45,610 bases of DNA from Lachnospiraceae bacterium UBA3866 (GCA_002392345.1 DGGU01000008.1:1-45610); one strand, 5' to 3'. Numbered from the stretch's first letter, positions 33,843-41,902 are shown. The notes: generated by a model not told the origin, from the sequence alone. Numbers and translations are program-made.

Positions 33843-35039
33843 TTATCTGATACTTAAAACTTTAGTTTTAATACTACCGTCTACAAGTCTCACATTTAAA
33901 TCATTTCCAACCTTGACTTCCTTAATAGTAGTAATTTTCATGCCTTTGCTATCTGTGATAAGTCCAAGTCCAGCTTTCATCTTATCAAGTACATTTCGTG
34001 ATTTAAGTTTCTCTATATAATAAAGTGTAGTCGACTTTAGATCAGTCATTTTGTTATTCATTATGTACCTAATCTTATCTTCTTTATCTTTGATTGCATC
34101 TTTATATCTATCAAGTTTTGCCTTTGGTGCAAGATATTGAAGTGCTGACTTTTTTGTCTCTATTCTTTCTCTTATATCGTTTATTCTGCTCTCTATGATA
34201 TCATCAAGACTCAACTTGTAATTTTCTATGTCACTCTCAAATTCGCTATAATCAAATGTTGCAAGATTTCCTGCTGCTGTAGGAGTTGCAACTCTCACAT
34301 CTGCAACAAGATCTGATATAGAGTCATTGATCTCATGCCCAACTGCAGATATTATCGGAGTCTTAGCATTAAATATAGCATAGGCTACTCTCTCATCGTT
34401 GAATGCATATAGATCTTCTATTGAACCTCCACCACGGCCAACTATAATCACATCAAGTCCCATATTATCAAGTGTCATTATGCCATTAACTATAGTTTCA
34501 AATGCAGAGTCACCTTGTACAGTCGCTGGGTATAGGATAACTTCAGCATAAGGATTTTTATCAATTATAGTCTTATATATATCTTTAATCGCTGCACCAT
34601 TTTTTGCAGTCACCACGCCAATTCTTGTCGCATACTTAGGAATCTCTTTCTTATATGATTCATCGAACATCCCGAGTTCCATAAGTTTTTTCTTCAGTGC
34701 TTCTAATTTTATATAATAATCTCCAAGTCCAATATTAGTTACTTTGCTTACATATATAGCATAAGTGCCACCTTTTTCATATACAGCAACTTTTCCTTCA
34801 ATTATGAACTCTTGGCCATCACAAAGTTCATTTACATTGACCTGTGCGCCACTATAATGTGTGAACACTATACATGATATACTTGATGACTCATCTTTCA
34901 ATACAAAATAATAATTACCTTTTGATTCTTTGAGATTAGATATCTCTCCTTTAACAAGGACATTGCTGAGTATCCTATCGTCAGATACTAGTTCTTTTAT
35001 ATATCTATTTAATTGTGTTACAGAGATAGCTTCTTTCAT
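33843..35039 (-). CDS. xseA: Exodeoxyribonuclease VII large subunit
   Basis: 398 residues. An N-terminal OB fold (about 1-100) leads to the catalytic domain with VVTAKNGAAIKDI, GRGGGSIEDLYAFNDERV and the C-terminal TPTAAGN plus a coiled coil for XseB (about 265-350). The conserved GHExD motif reads GHEIND (234-239), with asparagine at the usual aspartate. It overlaps nusB by 4 bp. Digests single-stranded DNA to oligonucleotides if active. Confidence 0.95.
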   Translation of the reverse strand: MKEAISVTQLNRYIKELVSDDRILSNVLVKGEISNLKESKGNYYFVLKDESSSISCIVFTHYSGAQVNVNELCDGQEFIIEGKVAVYEKGGTYAIYVSKVTNIGLGDYYIKLEALKKKLMELGMFDESYKKEIPKYATRIGVVTAKNGAAIKDIYKTIIDKNPYAEVILYPATVQGDSAFETIVNGIMTLDNMGLDVIIVGRGGGSIEDLYAFNDERVAYAIFNAKTPIISAVGHEINDSISDLVADVRVATPTAAGNLATFDYSEFESDIENYKLSLDDIIESRINDIRERIETKKSALQYLAPKAKLDRYKDAIKDKEDKIRYIMNNKMTDLKSTTLYYIEKLKSRNVLDKMKAGLGLITDSKGMKITTIKEVKVGNDLNVRLVDGSIKTKVLSIR

Positions 35040-35569
35040 TGCTTATGATTTTTATATATAGTTGCTAGCACACCATTTACAAACTTAGGTGCCTTATCGT
35101 CGCCATAAGTCTTTGCAAGCTCTACAGCCTCATTTATAGCAACAGGCAAGTCTACTGTCTCATCATAATACATCTCATACACTGCGAGACGAATGATGGC
35201 GAGTTCTGCCTTGCCTACACGATTTATATCCCAAGTTTCGAGATTTTCCTTTATAATGCCATCAATTGCATTAGATTTTGAGATGATATCTTTAACTTTA
35301 TTCTTAATGTCTTGTATATCATCTTCTTCACTCAATGTTATAGTTATAGCCTTATCACTCTCATTTTCAATCTTGTCATCATCTTTTATAACTACTTTTG
35401 ACACATTTTTATGCGATTTTAAATCACCCTCTATATATGAGTTCTCTTCATCCTCATCATAAGGTACATTCTCAAAATAATTGCTTATCACAGAATCAAT
35501 GTTATCCATTTTAAAATCAAGCATAAAAAGTAGTCTAAATTTATGATTCCTTTTTTCTTTATACGTCAT
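35036..35569 (-). CDS. nusB: Transcription antitermination protein NusB with acidic insert
   Basis: 177 residues from the ATG at 35569; usual NusB is about 130-150. The C-terminal half is canonical (ENLETWDINRVGKAELAIIR, PVAINEAVELAKTYG, APKFVNGVLATI). An insertion of roughly 40 acidic residues (about 34-80, rich in Asp and Glu) separates the first helix from the rest. The start overlaps asp23 by 11 bp, so it is probably translationally coupled. NusB acts with NusE in rRNA antitermination. Confidence 0.93.
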   Translation of the reverse strand: MTYKEKRNHKFRLLFMLDFKMDNIDSVISNYFENVPYDEDEENSYIEGDLKSHKNVSKVVIKDDDKIENESDKAITITLSEEDDIQDIKNKVKDIISKSNAIDGIIKENLETWDINRVGKAELAIIRLAVYEMYYDETVDLPVAINEAVELAKTYGDDKAPKFVNGVLATIYKNHKQ

Positions 35570-35906
35570 CAACTTTAGCAACCTTAACTATAACTTCTTT
35601 GACGCTTATATCAAGCATAGACTCTATAGACTCTTTGATTTTTTCTTGGATGCTACTGCATGTCTTTTTGATTTCGACTCCAGTCTTTAAAGTCACAGTA
35701 AGTCTTACTGATATACTTCCATCGTCATTACTATCAATCTTTATACCCTTTTTGAGATTTGATGTCCCAATAAATGGTATATTCTTAAAAGTCATGCCTT
35801 CGCCAAGTGAATCTACCCCTTTAATACTTGTAGCAGCGATGCCAGCAATGGCATTAATTACATCATCAGCTACTTTAACATCTGTTTTCATACTTGTACT
35901 CGCCAT
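35559..35906 (-). CDS. Asp23/Gls24 family protein (YqhY-like)
   Basis: 115 residues from the ATG at 35906, which has AAGGAG 4-5 nt upstream; a longer frame to 35924 lacks a Shine-Dalgarno. VADDVINAIAGIAATSIKGV and VEIKKTCSSIQEKIKESIE are typical of the family. In B. subtilis YqhY precedes nusB as here and has been linked to acetyl-CoA carboxylase control. It is the first gene after the operon promoter. Confidence 0.92.
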   Translation of the reverse strand: MASTSMKTDVKVADDVINAIAGIAATSIKGVDSLGEGMTFKNIPFIGTSNLKKGIKIDSNDDGSISVRLTVTLKTGVEIKKTCSSIQEKIKESIESMLDISVKEVIVKVAKVDDV

Positions 35907-36027
35907 AATACTCCTTTTATGCAATTTTCATACTAAAAACACTGCAAAACCTAATTTTGCATCATAACAAAATCGATACACCAAATACCAATGTATTTAA
36001 AAATGTATCCTTAAACATATTATAAAT

Positions 36028-36056
36028 ATTATACCAAAATATGAATTTTTATGCAA
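36028..36056 (-). promoter_or_regulatory. Promoter of the asp23-nusB-...-recN run
   Basis: On the minus strand TTGCAT (36056-36051), a 17-bp spacer and TATAAT (36033-36028). It leaves a leader of about 115 nt before asp23, in which I see no recognised riboswitch. The remaining AT-rich spacer to 36100 shows nothing else. Confidence 0.72.
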
Positions 36057-36100
36057 CGAAATCACAGTACATCTAACAGAAGTTTATGGCATAAAAACAA

Positions 36101-36126
36101 TAAAAAACCTAGCTGGGATGCTAGGT
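36101..36126 (-). terminator. Intrinsic terminator after the tyrosine phosphatase gene
   Basis: On the minus strand ACCTAGC-ATCCCA-GCTAGGT (36126-36107) is followed by a T-run (36106-36102). It is 20 bp past the phosphatase stop and isolates it from the asp23 promoter. Confidence 0.88.
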
Positions 36127-36146
36127 TATGTTAATATTGAATTATT

Positions 36147-37217
36147 CTATTTCTGCATTATCTTGATGAATTTTTTCATGTCTTCATCAGTTATGTCAAG
36201 GAACTGAAGGTAGGTCACTGGGTGTTTTAATATATCAATTGTGTTATAAGTGAAACCGCGAACTGATGCAATATTTTCTTGCATCTCTCCCATCACTATC
36301 TTCATATATTGCTCCGAATCTCTCTTTACCTTATAGAAGTTCTCATAGGTCTTCATAAAATCTCTTATGAGTTCATGCTTTGTAGCTCCAAGTAGTGACT
36401 CAAATATTGCACATATTGCGCCCGTCCTATCTTGGCCTTCCATGCAGTGTATAAAATAAGGTCCTTCATGAGTATTTATAAACTTCATTGCTTTAAGTAC
36501 ACTTTTACCAAAATTATAAGATGTGACATCTGCATTAGTATTGAGGAAAATTATGTTTTGCTTGCTGTAATAAGTATCATTATATGATGGAAAGTTCTTG
36601 GCTCTCTCTTCATCATCGCTCAAGTTTATAATTGTCTTTATGCCGTATTTCTTAAGTAAATCATCGACATACTTCGCTCTATGCATAAAGTTATTGATTG
36701 GACTTGAACCTCTATAAAGAAGATTCTTTTTCATCCCAGTTATATCTACATATCTAAAGTTACAGTACTCTTCATCATTTAGTTCTTCATAATCATCACG
36801 GTTGTCTGTCCTTCTCAAATCATATACTTTATATTCTTCTTCGTAACCATTCTTCTCATATAATTCAAAAGTGAATTTTATAGGGAAGGTTATACCTTTA
36901 CATGGAAGTATATCTATAGTTCTATCTTCATTTTCAAGGAAGACTGCTATCTTATGTTTTTTAACGAAATTAGAGTGGAAAGCTACAATTGGTATAGTCT
37001 CAAACAATTTATCTCCAACTAAAACTGTACCACCTGAATGTGTGCATCTATAACTTGGCACATATGGAACTATAATTTCTTTTCCAAGAAAAGTAACCTT
37101 CACTGTGTCCTTATACTCTATGCCTTCTTTCTTAAAGTCATCCATAGTAAAAGTTGTCAGTATCTCGCCATATCTTCCTATGTCTTCAAATTTTGCATCA
37201 AATTCTAAAATAGTCAT
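36147..37217 (-). CDS. Tyrosine phosphatase with extra N-terminal domain
   Basis: 356 residues. The C-terminal domain (about 155-350) is a protein tyrosine/dual-specificity phosphatase: the loop HCMEGQDRTG has the CX5R signature, and LLYRGSSPI and TIINLSDDEERA are typical of the Y_phosphatase3-type bacterial enzymes. The N-terminal 115 residues are a separate beta-rich domain (FEDIGRYGEILTTF, HSGGTVLVGD). That domain loosely resembles the C-terminal half of SAM-hydroxide adenosyltransferase (DUF62), but I am not sure. It follows the rhomboid-like gene by 7 bp. Confidence 0.87.
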   Translation of the reverse strand: MTILEFDAKFEDIGRYGEILTTFTMDDFKKEGIEYKDTVKVTFLGKEIIVPYVPSYRCTHSGGTVLVGDKLFETIPIVAFHSNFVKKHKIAVFLENEDRTIDILPCKGITFPIKFTFELYEKNGYEEEYKVYDLRRTDNRDDYEELNDEEYCNFRYVDITGMKKNLLYRGSSPINNFMHRAKYVDDLLKKYGIKTIINLSDDEERAKNFPSYNDTYYSKQNIIFLNTNADVTSYNFGKSVLKAMKFINTHEGPYFIHCMEGQDRTGAICAIFESLLGATKHELIRDFMKTYENFYKVKRDSEQYMKIVMGEMQENIASVRGFTYNTIDILKHPVTYLQFLDITDEDMKKFIKIMQK

Positions 37218-37224
37218 TCACCTC

Positions 37225-37845
37225 TCATATCTTATTTTTAAGTAGCACAAAGAATACAATTACATTGATTGCACTACATGCTATAGCTATCCTATCTTCT
37301 ATACCTGATCCAAGGAACATCCATATGTAAAATGCTATCTCAAGGTAAGCTATGTATTTTGCCTTGATCGGTATAAGAAAATATATCATAAAATAAGCAT
37401 CTGGAAATGTAAGTGCGAATGCCATGATAAGCGAAAAAACTGTGTACGATGGAACAAATATTACTGGCCTCTTAAGTATGAAATAAGTAGCAAAAGCTGC
37501 TACAATCTGACTTATATATCCTATAAAGAGATATAGGTTAAATTTAAAATTGCCCCACATCATGACAAGAGTCTTAGTTATAGAATAATACACGTATATC
37601 ATAAGTAGACTCAATAATATATAACCACTTGATGTGATCGGATAAAATATGAATGTTATAAGTCTCCAGATCTGCCCATTGAGAACTGCTCCTACATTGA
37701 GGCTAAGATACAAGAAATAAAAGCTTGGGTTTATCATATTGATAACTAGCCCCACTAAGAATATGATAACCATGTATAGATTAAGGTTTGGGAAGCTCAA
37801 AAATGGAAATTTTCTCTCTAATTTGTCTAAAATATTCATACACAT
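37225..37845 (-). CDS. Rhomboid-like membrane protein without catalytic dyad
   Basis: 206 residues, about six membrane segments. GQIWRLITFIFYP matches the conserved WR segment of rhomboid/Derlin folds, and IPIKAKYIAYLE recurs in clostridial rhomboid-like proteins. The GxSG serine motif is absent (that region reads SYTVFSLIMAFAL) and no histidine lies in the last helix. It is therefore unlikely to be a protease. No Shine-Dalgarno precedes either ATG (37845 or 37839); a -10-like element directly upstream would start the mRNA at about the second ATG. The phosphatase follows after 7 bp. Confidence 0.8.
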   Translation of the reverse strand: MCMNILDKLERKFPFLSFPNLNLYMVIIFLVGLVINMINPSFYFLYLSLNVGAVLNGQIWRLITFIFYPITSSGYILLSLLMIYVYYSITKTLVMMWGNFKFNLYLFIGYISQIVAAFATYFILKRPVIFVPSYTVFSLIMAFALTFPDAYFMIYFLIPIKAKYIAYLEIAFYIWMFLGSGIEDRIAIACSAINVIVFFVLLKNKI

Positions 37846-37874
37846 AATATAGCAAATTATTAAAAAATATGCTA
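37846..37874 (-). promoter_or_regulatory. Candidate minus-strand promoter for the rhomboid-phosphatase pair
   Basis: TAGCAT (37874-37869), 17 bp, TATATT (37851-37846) on the minus strand. It overlaps the opposing plus-strand promoter almost entirely. The predicted start lies near the ATG at 37839, so the mRNA may lack a leader. Confidence 0.45.
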
Positions 37875-37876
37875 TA
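37848..37876. repeat. Inverted repeat spanning overlapping divergent promoters
   Basis: TATAGCA (37848-37854) and TGCTATA (37870-37876) are perfect inverted copies separated by 15 bp. Each half contains the -10 part of one promoter and the -35 part of the other. Confidence 0.55.
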
Positions 37877-37878
37877 CT
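37850..37878 (+). promoter_or_regulatory. Candidate promoter for the lysine-tailed membrane protein
   Basis: TAGCAA (37850-37855), 17 bp, TATACT (37873-37878). The -10 is good and the -35 weak. AGGAGG at 37897-37902 and the ATG at 37909 follow at proper distances. Confidence 0.55.
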
Positions 37879-37908
37879 AAAATCGACTAATAATTTAGGA
37901 GGTAAATT

Positions 37909-38358
37909 ATGGCAAAAAAGAGAGGTATATTTTTTCCACTGTTTGCAGCACTCGGTGCTATCACTGGATATGCTGGCTACATGGCTAATAAAGATGAGTT
38001 TTCAAGTGAAACCAAAGATAAATTCGATAATGTTGTAAGCAAAGTTAAAGACATAAGTGAAGATGTAAAAAGAACTTATATCTCACTTGGTGATAAAGAA
38101 AAATTTGCTGCTAATTCCAAAAAACTCACTGCTAAGGCTAAAAAAGTTGTAAGCAGTGCTGGTGAATTAGTTAAAAGTGCAGGTGCTGATATGTATGACA
38201 ATGCTAAAGAAAATGTCGAGAAGGCAGTTAAGGCAGCAGCAGCAGGCACCAAGAAGGCTTCTACTAAGAAGTCATCTACAAAAAAGAAATCAACTAAGAC
38301 TACAAAGTCTACTCCAAAGAAATCTGCATCAAAGGCCAAAAAAGTTACAAAAAAATAA
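37909..38358 (+). CDS. Small membrane protein with histone H1-like basic tail
   Basis: 149 residues. A glycine/alanine-rich membrane segment (about 6-25, GIFFPLFAALGAITGYAGYM) resembles YtxH-type proteins. An amphipathic helical middle (about 30-105) follows, and then an alanine/lysine/threonine-rich tail of about 40 residues built of repeats such as KKASTKKSSTKKKS, like histone H1 or HctB-type tails. AGGAGG is at 37897-37902. The tail could bind DNA or acidic wall polymers; function unknown. It is the only plus-strand gene in the right 40 kb. Confidence 0.85.
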   Translation: MAKKRGIFFPLFAALGAITGYAGYMANKDEFSSETKDKFDNVVSKVKDISEDVKRTYISLGDKEKFAANSKKLTAKAKKVVSSAGELVKSAGADMYDNAKENVEKAVKAAAAGTKKASTKKSSTKKKSTKTTKSTPKKSASKAKKVTKK

Positions 38359-38365
38359 ATCAATA

Positions 38366-38400
38366 AAAATGAGCCTAGATAATTCTAGGCTCATTTTTTT
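38366..38400. terminator. Bidirectional intrinsic terminator
   Basis: AATGAGCCTAGA (38368-38379), loop TAAT, TCTAGGCTCATT (38384-38395), followed by further T on the plus strand and T5 on the minus strand. It serves both the plus-strand gene and the converging thrS transcript. Confidence 0.92.
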
Positions 38401-38419
38401 TTGCTATAAAACTATACAA

Positions 38420-40195
38420 TTAGTCTATTTTCTTAGTTTCAATTTCTTCTCTAATCATATTTATGAAATCATTTACAGATTTAGTTCCTATATCACCCTT
38501 TGCACGATTTCTAACTGATACTACATTATCTTCTGCTTCTTTAGGTCCTACGACAAGCATGTATGGTATTTTTTGCATCTGAGCTTCTCTTATCTTATAT
38601 CCCATCTTCTCAGCTCTATCATCTATCTTAACTCTTATACCAGCCTTCTCGATTTCTTCTTTAACTTTCATACCATAGTCAAGAGTCTTGTCAGATACAG
38701 GTATAACCATTACTTGAGTTGGGCTAAGCCAAGTAGGGAAGGCTCCAGCAAAATGTTCTATTAGTATACCCATAAATCTCTCAATAGATCCGAAACAAAC
38801 TCTATGAATCATAATTGGTTGATGCTTTTCACCATCTGCTCCGATGTATTCAAGATTAAATCTCTGTGGCAATTGAATATCAAGTTGTATAGTTCCGCAT
38901 TGCCAAGTACGACCGAGACAATCTCTTAAGTGGAAGTCAATCTTAGGACCATAGAATGCTCCATCGCCTTCATTTAAAATATAATCCATACCATTATTCT
39001 TTAATGCATTCTTAAGACCTTCTTCTGCTCTGTCCCACTCTTCATCAGTTCCCATCCTATCATCAGGTCTTGTAGATAACTCTACAAAATAGTCAAACTT
39101 GAATACCTTATATATATCATCAATTATCTTTATTATTCTTGTAACTTCCTCTTCTATCTGTTCTTCTGTAATATAGATATGTGCATCATCTTGAGTAAAG
39201 CAACGCACTCTCATGAGTCCGTGAAGTTCTCCTGACTTTTCATGTCTATGAACTATACCTGGCTCTGCAAATCTCTTTGGAAGATCTCTATAACTTCTTG
39301 GTTCATTCATATATACAAGTATTGACCCAGGGCAATTCATAGGTTTAAGACAATAGTCAAGATCATCTATACTTGAACTATACATATTTTCACCGTAATG
39401 CTCCCAGTGACCAGATGTGATCCATAATTCTTTATTGAGCATAATAGGAGTCATAATCTCATCATAGCCATTTGCACGATGAATTTTCCTCCAGTAATCC
39501 ATAAGAGCATTTCTTACAATCATACCATTAGGTAAGAAGAATGGGAATCCCGGGCCATAATCACTTAACATGAAAATGCCTAGTTCTTTTCCGAGCTTTC
39601 TATGATCTCTCTTCTTAGCCTCTTCCATCATAGTAATATAATTATCAAGGTCTTCTTTATTAAAAAACGCTGTAGCATATATTCTTGTAAGCATCTTGTT
39701 GTGCTCGTCGCCCCTCCAATATGCTCCGGCTATAGACATTAATTTAAAATATTTAAAATCAGATGTGTGAAGTAGATGTGGCCCACCACAAAGGTCTATG
39801 AAATTATTTTGTTTTGCAAAATATACCTTCTCATTCTCTGGAAGATCTTCTACAAGTTCTACCTTATAATCTTCATTGCGGTCTTTGAAGAATTTTATAG
39901 CATCTGCTCTATCCATGGTGTATCTTTCCATGGTAGCATTTTCTTTAATGATTTTCTTCATCTCTTCTTCTATCTTAGGAAAGTCTTCGTCAGAGATTTT
40001 CTCATCACCAAAATCTATATCATAATAGAAACCATTCTCAATAAATGGTCCTATAGCAAGCTTTGCCTTTGGATAAAGTCTCTTTATGGCGTCTGCCATA
40101 ACGTGGCTTCCTGTATGTCTTAAAGTATCAAGAGCATATCTATCGCTCTTCTCATAATCCTTCGTGCTACCGTCTCTTTCAATAATTCTAATCAT
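38420..40195 (-). CDS. thrS: Threonyl-tRNA synthetase lacking the TGS domain
   Basis: 591 residues. The editing domain (about 25-220: HTGSHVMADAIKRLYP, FIDLCGGPH) and class II core with zinc-site LKPMNCPGSI and HRHEKSGELHGLMRVR are intact, as is the C-terminal anticodon-binding domain. The usual ~60-residue N-terminal TGS domain is missing: only ~20 residues precede the editing domain. AAAGGGTG precedes the ATG. No T-box fits in the 46 bp upstream. It is last in the EcfA1-EcfA2-EcfT direction. Confidence 0.96.
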   Translation of the reverse strand: MIRIIERDGSTKDYEKSDRYALDTLRHTGSHVMADAIKRLYPKAKLAIGPFIENGFYYDIDFGDEKISDEDFPKIEEEMKKIIKENATMERYTMDRADAIKFFKDRNEDYKVELVEDLPENEKVYFAKQNNFIDLCGGPHLLHTSDFKYFKLMSIAGAYWRGDEHNKMLTRIYATAFFNKEDLDNYITMMEEAKKRDHRKLGKELGIFMLSDYGPGFPFFLPNGMIVRNALMDYWRKIHRANGYDEIMTPIMLNKELWITSGHWEHYGENMYSSSIDDLDYCLKPMNCPGSILVYMNEPRSYRDLPKRFAEPGIVHRHEKSGELHGLMRVRCFTQDDAHIYITEEQIEEEVTRIIKIIDDIYKVFKFDYFVELSTRPDDRMGTDEEWDRAEEGLKNALKNNGMDYILNEGDGAFYGPKIDFHLRDCLGRTWQCGTIQLDIQLPQRFNLEYIGADGEKHQPIMIHRVCFGSIERFMGILIEHFAGAFPTWLSPTQVMVIPVSDKTLDYGMKVKEEIEKAGIRVKIDDRAEKMGYKIREAQMQKIPYMLVVGPKEAEDNVVSVRNRAKGDIGTKSVNDFINMIREEIETKKID

Positions 40196-40213
40196 AATAT
40201 ATCACCCTTTCAA

Positions 40214-40239
40214 ACGGGCTCGCAGTGCTCGCCCCTACG
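40214..40239. repeat. REP-like GC-rich palindromic element
   Basis: ACGGGCTCGCAGTGCTCGCC and its continuation CCTACG form a short GC-rich hairpin (GGGC with GCCC, inner GC with GC) in an AT-rich spacer between ecfT and thrS. Base composition differs sharply from the surroundings. It resembles the dispersed GTAGGGGCG...CGCCCG palindromes of many gut Firmicutes (from memory). No T-run follows on the minus strand. Confidence 0.5.
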
Positions 40240-40241
40240 TT

Positions 40242-41060
40242 TTATTTTGTCAACATATCTATTTTAATATATCTTGTCGCAAATATCAATAATATATAGA
40301 TTAAAAGTATAATGTAAGTTATATAATCTATGTTTTTATAATATAGTGGATGAAGCCTTGTCCTATTATTGGCGCTCGAATAGCACCTTGATTCCATAGC
40401 AATCGCTAAGTCATTCGCCCTTCTAAATGCTGACACAAAGAGTGGCACAAGAAGTGGCACGAGAGCCCTAGCTTTTTCTATAAGATTTCCTTTGTCAAAA
40501 TCAGCACCACGAGAAGCTTGGGCGTTCATAATCTTATCTGTCTCTTCTATAAGTATAGGGATGAACCTAAGTGCTATCGACATCATAAGTGCAATCTCAG
40601 CAACCGGCACTTTAAATGTTTTTAAAAATGCTAAGCCCTTCTCAAGTCCATCAGTTAGTCTACTTGGTGTTGTCGTCAAAGTAAGTATAGATGAATCTAT
40701 CACAAGATATATAAGTCTTATAGCCATCTTTGTGGCTAAAATTATACCTTCATAAGTTACATTAAATATCGAAAAAGTAAATACGACCCTGCCTGGTGTT
40801 AAGAACATATTAAATAAAACTGAAATTAGGAGTAATATAAGTAGTGACTTAAGTCCACGAACTATAAAAGCAAATGGAACCTTACAAAGTATTATAAGAG
40901 TCACTAAAAATATCGTAGCAAATATATATGCGTATAGATTGGTTGATATAAATAAAGATATTAGGAATACAAAAGTAGCCACAAGTTTTACTCTTGGGTC
41001 AAGGCTATGGATTACACTATCCTTATTATAATATTGTCCTAAGGTAATATCTTTAATCAT
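40242..41060 (-). CDS. ecfT: Energy-coupling factor transporter transmembrane subunit EcfT
   Basis: 272 residues with about 5-6 membrane segments. The coupling-helix signatures are SRGADF (near 191-196) and AMESRCY. It links S-components for vitamins or metals to the EcfA1/EcfA2 ATPases. It overlaps ecfA2 by 4 bp. No S-component gene is beside it, as expected for a group II (shared) ECF module. Confidence 0.94.
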   Translation of the reverse strand: MIKDITLGQYYNKDSVIHSLDPRVKLVATFVFLISLFISTNLYAYIFATIFLVTLIILCKVPFAFIVRGLKSLLILLLISVLFNMFLTPGRVVFTFSIFNVTYEGIILATKMAIRLIYLVIDSSILTLTTTPSRLTDGLEKGLAFLKTFKVPVAEIALMMSIALRFIPILIEETDKIMNAQASRGADFDKGNLIEKARALVPLLVPLFVSAFRRANDLAIAMESRCYSSANNRTRLHPLYYKNIDYITYIILLIYILLIFATRYIKIDMLTK

Positions 41061-41902
41061 AATAATACTTTATCAAGCTCATCTAAAATGTCTTTATACT
41101 TTAACCTACTAGTATCTATCTCAATACCCTTTTCATGTAAATGTCTATATATGTCAATTGAATAAGGTGCTATAAGATTACACTTCTTTAAAAGTTCCTT
41201 ATCAGATAAGACAGAAAAAGGCGAACCAATTCTTTCTATCTTGCCATCATTCAAAACAATGACCTTATTCGCATATTCAATCACATCATCAAGATTGTGA
41301 GTTATACATATAATTGTTTTATCGTGATTTTTATTAAGGTCTTTGAGCATCTCATAGAAATGTCTCTTCGATACAGAGTCAAGTCCTGCATCAGGCTCAT
41401 CAAAGATAAAAATATCTGGTTCCATCGCAAATACACCAGCAAAAGCTACTTTTCTTTTCTCACCACCTGAGAGATTGAATGGAATTTCATCTTTAAGATT
41501 ATCTATTTTAAGATATTTTAAAATCTCAAATGCCTTTTCATAAGCCTCTTTTTTAGATAGGCCTTTCTTTAACGCACCAAATTCGACATCTTCTATGACT
41601 GTCTCTGAAAATAATTGATACTCTGGATATTGGAATACTATTCCGCATTTAAATCTAAGACCAGTAAGATCAAAATCTTCCGCATAGATACTTTTGCCAT
41701 TATATAATATGTCGCCCTTGTCTGCTTTCTTTAAACCATTTAAATGATTGATGAGTGTGCTCTTGCCACTTCCGGATTTACCAATGAGCGCAATGAAATC
41801 ATTTTTTTCAACATTAAATGATACATCCTTTAATGTATAGATTTCGTTCTTATCATACTTATCATATCTAAAATATATATTTTTTACTTCAAATATTGGC
41901 AT
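41057..41902 (-). CDS. ecfA2: Energy-coupling factor transporter ATPase EcfA2
   Basis: 281 residues. Walker A GKSGSGKST, Q-loop FQYPEYQLF, signature LSGGEKRKVAFAG and Walker B IFIFDEPDAGLD are intact, with the H-loop CITHNLDD. It overlaps ecfA1 by 19 bp. It forms the ATPase heterodimer with EcfA1. Confidence 0.94.
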   Translation of the reverse strand: MPIFEVKNIYFRYDKYDKNEIYTLKDVSFNVEKNDFIALIGKSGSGKSTLINHLNGLKKADKGDILYNGKSIYAEDFDLTGLRFKCGIVFQYPEYQLFSETVIEDVEFGALKKGLSKKEAYEKAFEILKYLKIDNLKDEIPFNLSGGEKRKVAFAGVFAMEPDIFIFDEPDAGLDSVSKRHFYEMLKDLNKNHDKTIICITHNLDDVIEYANKVIVLNDGKIERIGSPFSVLSDKELLKKCNLIAPYSIDIYRHLHEKGIEIDTSRLKYKDILDELDKVLL

